Shown: positions 59,985-64,000 of the stretch, one piece after another
Numbering within the stretch: position 1 is the stretch's first letter
Layout of the letters: each line of letters opens with the position of its first letter
DNA from: Candidatus Micrarchaeaceae archaeon
GTDB lineage: Archaea > Micrarchaeota > Micrarchaeia > Micrarchaeales > Micrarchaeaceae
Assembly (NCBI GenBank): GCA_027310825.1
Contig: DAIDAC010000003.1
Location: forward strand, 1-64,000
DNA: 64,000 bases
Reading direction: 5' to 3'
Position numbers and translations under genes: made by a program
The notes under the pieces: model-generated
What the model saw: only the letters and a program-made list of their open reading frames with translations
Told to the model about the DNA's origin: nothing
Databases searched by the model: none

Positions 59985-60893
59985 ATGCGCAGCATAAACA
60001 GCCAGGAATTGGGCATCCTTGTCGACGAACTCGCAGGCATTTCCGGATTCTACATAGACAGATTCTACGAGATAGACGAAGGAAGGTTCAGGCTAAAGGT
60101 AAGCAAAAAAGGGGAGCAGGCGAACCTGCAGATAATACTTTCGCGTGCGATCGGCAGAACCGACTATGTCGAGACAAGGGAGAAGCCGACAGACTTCGCA
60201 GTCGCGACAAGAAAAAGAATAGAGGGATTCATGATAGACAGCGTTACGCAATTAAACGGCGACAGAATTGTGGTCATTGCTCTGCACAAGGGAGAATCGC
60301 ACGTCAATATAATACTGGAGATGTTCGGAAAGGGCAATTTCATAATCACAGACGAGCAAAAAATGATAACGCTTGCATACGATGCACACGAATACAAGGA
60401 CAGGAGCATAAAGCCAGGCCTGGAATACATGCCGCCGCCGAAGTCGACGGCTCCTGCAAGCAAAGATCGCGTTCTAAAGCCGACAATATTCAGGAACAAA
60501 GAAGGAAAAGCGGTCGACTACTCATTTTTCGACGACAAAAAAGAGGGATTTGTAGCAGAGCACCCAGAATCTTTCCAGAAAATGTTGGATATATTCTGCC
60601 ACGATAACCCGATGGAGGCCAAAAAGGAGCAGACTTCGCACGAAAAGCTGATAGAGGAGATCAACGCAAGCATAGCAAAGCAGCAAAAGATACTAGACAG
60701 TCTAGATGCGGAGATAGCGAAGAACAAGGAAATGGGAGACAAGCTCTTCAAGAATATCGCAGTCCTCAACGAAATGCTCAAGGCCGCTAGAGAGAACAAG
60801 AGGGTGACGAAAGAAGAGCTGCAACAGCGCACTAAAATAAAGGTATTAAATGTTGACTTGAAAGATAAGACAGTCACAGTAGAGGTGGAATGA
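59985..60893 (+). CDS. Truncated NFACT/RqcH-like protein
   Basis: 302 residues, starting one base after the GGGP synthase stop. The NFACT-N domain is clear (INSQELGILVDELAGISGF, GDRIVVIALHKG, EMFGKGNFIITD). It is followed by a coiled coil (about 220-285: KQQKILDSLDAEIAKNKEMG). The NFACT-R domain, which binds ribosome and tRNA in RqcH (usual length near 600), is missing. The stop overlaps the rnz start, so it is not simply cut off by the window. Either a real short form or a split protein. Confidence 0.75.
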   Translation: MRSINSQELGILVDELAGISGFYIDRFYEIDEGRFRLKVSKKGEQANLQIILSRAIGRTDYVETREKPTDFAVATRKRIEGFMIDSVTQLNGDRIVVIALHKGESHVNIILEMFGKGNFIITDEQKMITLAYDAHEYKDRSIKPGLEYMPPPKSTAPASKDRVLKPTIFRNKEGKAVDYSFFDDKKEGFVAEHPESFQKMLDIFCHDNPMEAKKEQTSHEKLIEEINASIAKQQKILDSLDAEIAKNKEMGDKLFKNIAVLNEMLKAARENKRVTKEELQQRTKIKVLNVDLKDKTVTVEVE

Positions 60894-61786
60894 TGACATT
60901 CAATATTGTATTCTTGGGAACTGGCGGCTCCATGCCTACAAAGGATAGAGGGCTTCCTGCAGTTTCTGTGGAGCACGAAGGAGAAATGCTGCTCTTCGAC
61001 TGCGGAGAAGGCACCCAGATGCAGGCAATGCGCTTCGGCGTCAATCTCTCGAAGCTCAGGGCGATATTCGTAACTCACACGCACGGAGACCATGTGATCG
61101 GCATAGCCGGCCTTGTAAGAACTCTGGCGATCAGCAAAAGGCAAGCCCCGCTCCGAATCTTTGTTCCAAAGGGAGAGGAGAAAATGATATTGTCGCTTCT
61201 GACATTTGACAGGGCGATAATCGACTATCCCATTGTCATCGAAGGAATCGGCGCAGGAACCGTGTACAAGGGCAAGGATTTCACAGTCAGCGCGTTCAAG
61301 CTAAGCCACAGCGTTCCTACGGTTGGATATGTTCTTAAGGAGAACGACAGGCCGAAGTTCATCAAGGAAAAGTGCATCAGGCTCGGGATAAAGGGCGTGA
61401 TGTTCCAGGAACTTATAAAGAAAGGATATGTCATGGTGAAGGGAAAAAGGATAAAGCTTGCAGATGTGTCGACGAAAACAGTAGGGAAGAAGATGGTTTA
61501 TGCAACCGACACGAGGCCTACGCAGGCGACTGTCACCGCAGCGAAAGACGCGGATCTTCTGATCCACGAATCAAGTTTCGCGCACGAACACCACGAAAGG
61601 GCGAAAGAGCGGTCGCACTCCACCGCAAGGGAAGCGGCCCACATAGCCAAAAAAGCGAGGGTGAAGATGCTGGTGCTATTCCACATAAGCGCTAGGTACA
61701 AGGCTCACGGGCAGCACATAAGCGATGCAAAGGAAGTATTTAAGAATTCTCAGGCAGCAAAAGATGGTCTAAGGATAACAATCTAG
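60890..61786 (+). CDS. rnz: Ribonuclease Z
   Basis: 298 residues, metallo-beta-lactamase fold. Metal motif: THTHGDHVIG. Other landmarks are FLGTGGSMPT at the start, HSVPTVGYVL, VYATDTRPT, HESSFAHEHHE (the flexible-arm region) and VLFHISARY. It cuts the 3' trailer of tRNA precursors. It ends three bases before tRNA-Val (GAC) on the same strand, an apt neighbour. ATGA overlap with the upstream gene. Confidence 0.94.
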   Translation: MMTFNIVFLGTGGSMPTKDRGLPAVSVEHEGEMLLFDCGEGTQMQAMRFGVNLSKLRAIFVTHTHGDHVIGIAGLVRTLAISKRQAPLRIFVPKGEEKMILSLLTFDRAIIDYPIVIEGIGAGTVYKGKDFTVSAFKLSHSVPTVGYVLKENDRPKFIKEKCIRLGIKGVMFQELIKKGYVMVKGKRIKLADVSTKTVGKKMVYATDTRPTQATVTAAKDADLLIHESSFAHEHHERAKERSHSTAREAAHIAKKARVKMLVLFHISARYKAHGQHISDAKEVFKNSQAAKDGLRITI

Positions 61787-61789
61787 CAC

Positions 61790-61861
61790 GGGCTCGTAGT
61801 CGAATGGTAAGACGTCACGTTGACAACGTGAAGATCAGGGGTTCGATTCCCTTCGGGCCCA
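61790..61861 (+). tRNA. tRNA-Val (GAC)
   Basis: Acceptor GGGCTCG/CGGGCCC (one G-T), D-arm GTC/GAC, anticodon stem TCACG/CGTGA with loop TTGACAA (anticodon GAC), T-loop TTCGATT, discriminator A. No intron and no encoded CCA. Confidence 0.95.
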
Positions 61862-61878
61862 TTTTCATTGTGAGTATC

Positions 61879-62469
61879 ATGGCAGATAAAAACGGAATAA
61901 CTCTTTTGCACACTGCACTAATAATTTATTTAATCGGAATAATCCTGAACGCTGCCGCTAGCCTGACTATTGGCGCGTACGGTTTTCTGTTCGGTCTCAG
62001 CGTATACGGATCATACAGCTTGACAACCTTCACGTCGCAGTTGGGCTTGGTTCTATCGGTTATAGCCCTATTCTTCATGAGAAAAGGGTTTAAGGCGCTG
62101 CAACTTGGCAAAGCATGGTACAATATCGGTGCACAAGGCGCAACAGTGCAAATGCCCGGCGTTGTACTCATCTTGATAGGCACTGCGATAACTGCAAGTA
62201 TACTTTCCGCAAGCGCCGGAGCGGGGATATCCACCGCAGCAAACAATTTATCGTTGGCAGGGATAGGGATCACATTTCTCGGTTATGCTCTGTACTTTTT
62301 AGGGAGCATTCTTGTGGCGGTCGGCTTTTCAAGACTCGGTGCCGACAACTCTAATGGCATACTCAAGGCAGGGGGTGTGCTTTATGTTATATTCAATTTC
62401 CTTGGAGTGCTGTTGCTATTGTCTGGCATACACGGACTTGTGAAAAGAGGCGTTAAAGGCAAGAATTAA
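61879..62469 (+). CDS. DUF973-like membrane protein
   Basis: 196 residues from ATG 61879; the longer frame upstream runs through the tRNA and is rejected. Five hydrophobic segments, about residues 10-35, 45-70, 95-115, 125-150 and 165-190 (for example VVLILIGTAITASIL, VLYVIFNFLGVLLLLSGI). A region like SRLGADNSNGILKAGGVL fits the archaeal DUF973 family. Function unknown. Confidence 0.75.
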   Translation: MADKNGITLLHTALIIYLIGIILNAAASLTIGAYGFLFGLSVYGSYSLTTFTSQLGLVLSVIALFFMRKGFKALQLGKAWYNIGAQGATVQMPGVVLILIGTAITASILSASAGAGISTAANNLSLAGIGITFLGYALYFLGSILVAVGFSRLGADNSNGILKAGGVLYVIFNFLGVLLLLSGIHGLVKRGVKGKN

Positions 62470-62500
62470 ATACCTGGAAAATGTATTTCGGAGTGATAAC

Positions 62501-63457
62501 ATGGAAAGAGTATTGTTGACTGGTGCGACTGGCTTTATAGGGCAGGAACTTCTCAAGCGGCTTTCGACCGGGGAGAACAAAGAGAAGTACGAGGTACACG
62601 CGCTACAGAGGTATGTAACTGGAAGATATTCTCTAGACAGGGGAAGCACAGTAATGCACTATGCCAACCTTACCGATTACTCCGCGATAAAGCGAATAAT
62701 AAAGGACGTCCTTCCTGACTATGTTCTCCACATAGCTGCGATAAGCCCTGTAAGCTTCAGCTTCGACCACTATGTCGAAGTGGGAGAAGTCGACTACATA
62801 GCAACGACAAACCTTGCTGAGACCTGCTACAGAGAAGTTCCGAACTTCAAGCAGTTCCTTTTTGCGTCGACAAGCGAGACATATGGGCTGACAGCGAAGA
62901 CTAAGAACGACATACTCACAGAAGATTCGATGCCTTCTCCGAACAGCCCATACGCGGTTGCAAAGGCCGCATGCGACATGTATCTAAGGTACATGGGACT
63001 CGCATACGATTTCCCATACACCCTCGTAAGGCCGTTCAACACGTACGGAAGAAAAGACAACACACACTTTTTCATAGAAAGGACAATAACGCAGATGCTC
63101 AAAGGAGAATCAGTAAACCTTGGCGACCCTGCCGCAGTGAGGGACTGGGTTTATGTCGACGACCATGTTGACATTTATCTAAAGGCCCTCGGCAACAAGA
63201 AGGCGATTGGCCAGGCCATTCAGGCGTGCTCCGGCAAGGGCTACACCACAAAGGAAACTGCAGAGATAATTGCAAAGCTCACTGGCTACAAGGGATCAAT
63301 CAACTGGAATGCAACTCCTCCAAGGCCTCTCGACGCAAAGGTGCTGATCGGAGACAACAGGAAGGCGAAGGAACTCATAGGCTGGACTCCGAAGTACACG
63401 CTAGAAGAGGGCCTGAAGAAAACAATCGAGTATTGGCGAACCAAGTCCTCGAAGTAA
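62501..63457 (+). CDS. Sugar-nucleotide epimerase/dehydratase (GDP-mannose 4,6-dehydratase-like)
   Basis: 318 residues, extended SDR. The glycine motif is LTGATGFIGQEL. Then VLHIAAISPVSFSF, the catalytic Thr/Ser with TSETYGLTA, and the YxxxK in SPYAVAK. LVRPFNTYGRKDNTHF and DPAAVRDWVYVDDH are typical of NDP-sugar 4,6-dehydratases and epimerases. Likely makes precursors for surface glycans. It is preceded by a TTAAATACCTGGAAAAT box at 62466-62482, near the shared promoter motif. Confidence 0.9.
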   Translation: MERVLLTGATGFIGQELLKRLSTGENKEKYEVHALQRYVTGRYSLDRGSTVMHYANLTDYSAIKRIIKDVLPDYVLHIAAISPVSFSFDHYVEVGEVDYIATTNLAETCYREVPNFKQFLFASTSETYGLTAKTKNDILTEDSMPSPNSPYAVAKAACDMYLRYMGLAYDFPYTLVRPFNTYGRKDNTHFFIERTITQMLKGESVNLGDPAAVRDWVYVDDHVDIYLKALGNKKAIGQAIQACSGKGYTTKETAEIIAKLTGYKGSINWNATPPRPLDAKVLIGDNRKAKELIGWTPKYTLEEGLKKTIEYWRTKSSK

Positions 63458-63481
63458 AAAGAAAATAAAAAGAAATTTTTA

Positions 63482-63922
63482 TCAACGCGGTCCTTCCGGA
63501 AGGTTGAAATTCTGCTCAAAGAGCTTCTCCACAAAAACAACAAGACCGCCCTCTTTCCTTATGAACTCCCTTGCTCCCTCTTCGAAATTCGCCCTTCTTT
63601 CTGCGTACGCTGTAAATGAATTCAAGAAAGCTGAAACCAGCAGCATGCATCCATCCCTTCGGCCTTCTATTCCGGCTTGCACCTCCTCGGGGTTTGCGAT
63701 AAGGTCTCTCAGCACGTCTATTCTGCTTCCAAGCTCTGCCCTGTATGCTTTTTCTACTGATCCGTAATCAAGCACGTCTGCAACACCCTCGAGCGCCAGT
63801 GCTGTTGCACCTAGTCGCATATCTCTGAGTTGCTCCACGATTGGCGCCGTAAGCTCTCTGTAAGATGTAAAAGGCGTCTCTATTCTTCTTGCCATTCTTG
63901 CTGCTCCCATTAATCTAGTCAT
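63482..63922 (-). CDS. Small hypothetical helical protein
   Basis: 146 residues, not recognised; helical, with TALALEGVADVLDYGSV and a C-terminal charged helix ending FNLPEGPR. No membrane segment. Starts at ATG 63922 (further in-frame ATGs at codons 5 and 10). Convergent with the epimerase; the AT-rich gap between them could serve as a terminator for both. Confidence 0.55.
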   Translation of the reverse strand: MTRLMGAARMARRIETPFTSYRELTAPIVEQLRDMRLGATALALEGVADVLDYGSVEKAYRAELGSRIDVLRDLIANPEEVQAGIEGRRDGCMLLVSAFLNSFTAYAERRANFEEGAREFIRKEGGLVVFVEKLFEQNFNLPEGPR

Positions 63923-63944
63923 ATAAATCCGGCATCAGTGTGTT

Positions 63945-63963
63945 TTATATAATATTTAAATCT
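63945..63963 (-). promoter_or_regulatory. Promoter of the last gene
   Basis: The minus strand has ATTTAAATATTATATAAA about 25-40 bases before ATG 63922, a strong TATA region. Confidence 0.5.
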
Positions 63964-64000
63964 TACTTTCTGGACGATTCGCCACAGAGCGTGAGCGCCT

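Noticed and set aside
61804-61878. N-terminal extension of the membrane protein reading through tRNA-Val
   Set aside because: These codons lie inside a perfect tRNA cloverleaf; ATG 61879 gives a normal membrane-protein start.

Overview
The window is archaeal and gene-dense, on both strands, with little spacer. It carries archaeal-type EF-1A and S10, S6e, aIF2-gamma, L11 with a NusG/Spt5 protein, Alba, Cdc48, archaeal DnaG, Hjc, a Hef-type helicase, Trm5, ScpA/ScpB and a geranylgeranylglyceryl-phosphate synthase. Start sites are short-leadered behind strong TTTAAATA boxes, or carry a GGTG ribosome-binding site. The many lineage-specific helical proteins, the short genes and the moderate G+C suggest a DPANN archaeon, perhaps a Micrarchaeum-like member of Micrarchaeota. 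That placement is inference; no 16S gene is present.

Layout. 1-5.4 kb: a Nudix hydrolase and a GTP cyclohydrolase II-like gene, a transglutaminase-like gene with an unknown partner, then EF-1A and S10. 5.5-16 kb: lineage-specific genes behind a shared promoter motif. These centre on a 2127-residue protein with N-terminal HTH-like units, 17 complete copies (plus a partial one) of a ~70-residue repeat resembling the homing-endonuclease-associated repeat, and a C-terminal SAM-methyltransferase-like domain. 16-24.6 kb: HtrA-like protease, Cdc48, S6e, aIF2-gamma, Nudix, DHH phosphoesterase, AspRS, CBS protein and Alba. 24.7-29.7 kb: an operon of PadR regulator, ABC exporter, surface protein and unknown helical protein, with a large palindromic operator. 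29.7-37 kb: DnaG, two further proteins of the repeat family, isopentenyl phosphate kinase, Hjc and a Hef-like helicase. 37.1-41.1 kb: tRNA-Phe, two small genes, five pilin-like genes, a VapBC-like pair and tRNA-Val. 41.2-45.4 kb: cobalamin adenosyltransferase, ScpB/ScpA, Toprim protein, Trm5, NusG/Spt5 and L11.

45.5-51.4 kb is a discrete mobile element. It has perfect 12-bp terminal inverted repeats and is flanked by a perfect 11-bp direct repeat. It carries AT-rich NurA, HerA and DruA-like (DUF4338) genes plus a SWIM-zinc-finger DDE transposase of host-like composition. 51.6-64 kb: two very large coiled-coil proteins (one with a Q/N tract), a proline-dehydrogenase-like protein without the usual substrate-binding residues, an NAD-dependent epimerase-like protein, GGGP synthase, a truncated NFACT/RqcH-like protein, RNase Z, a second tRNA-Val, a membrane protein, a sugar-nucleotide epimerase and a hypothetical gene.

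Two signals stand out as candidate undescribed systems. One is the repeat-array/methyltransferase giant with its small paralogues. The other is the NurA-HerA-DruA cargo of the transposon-like element.
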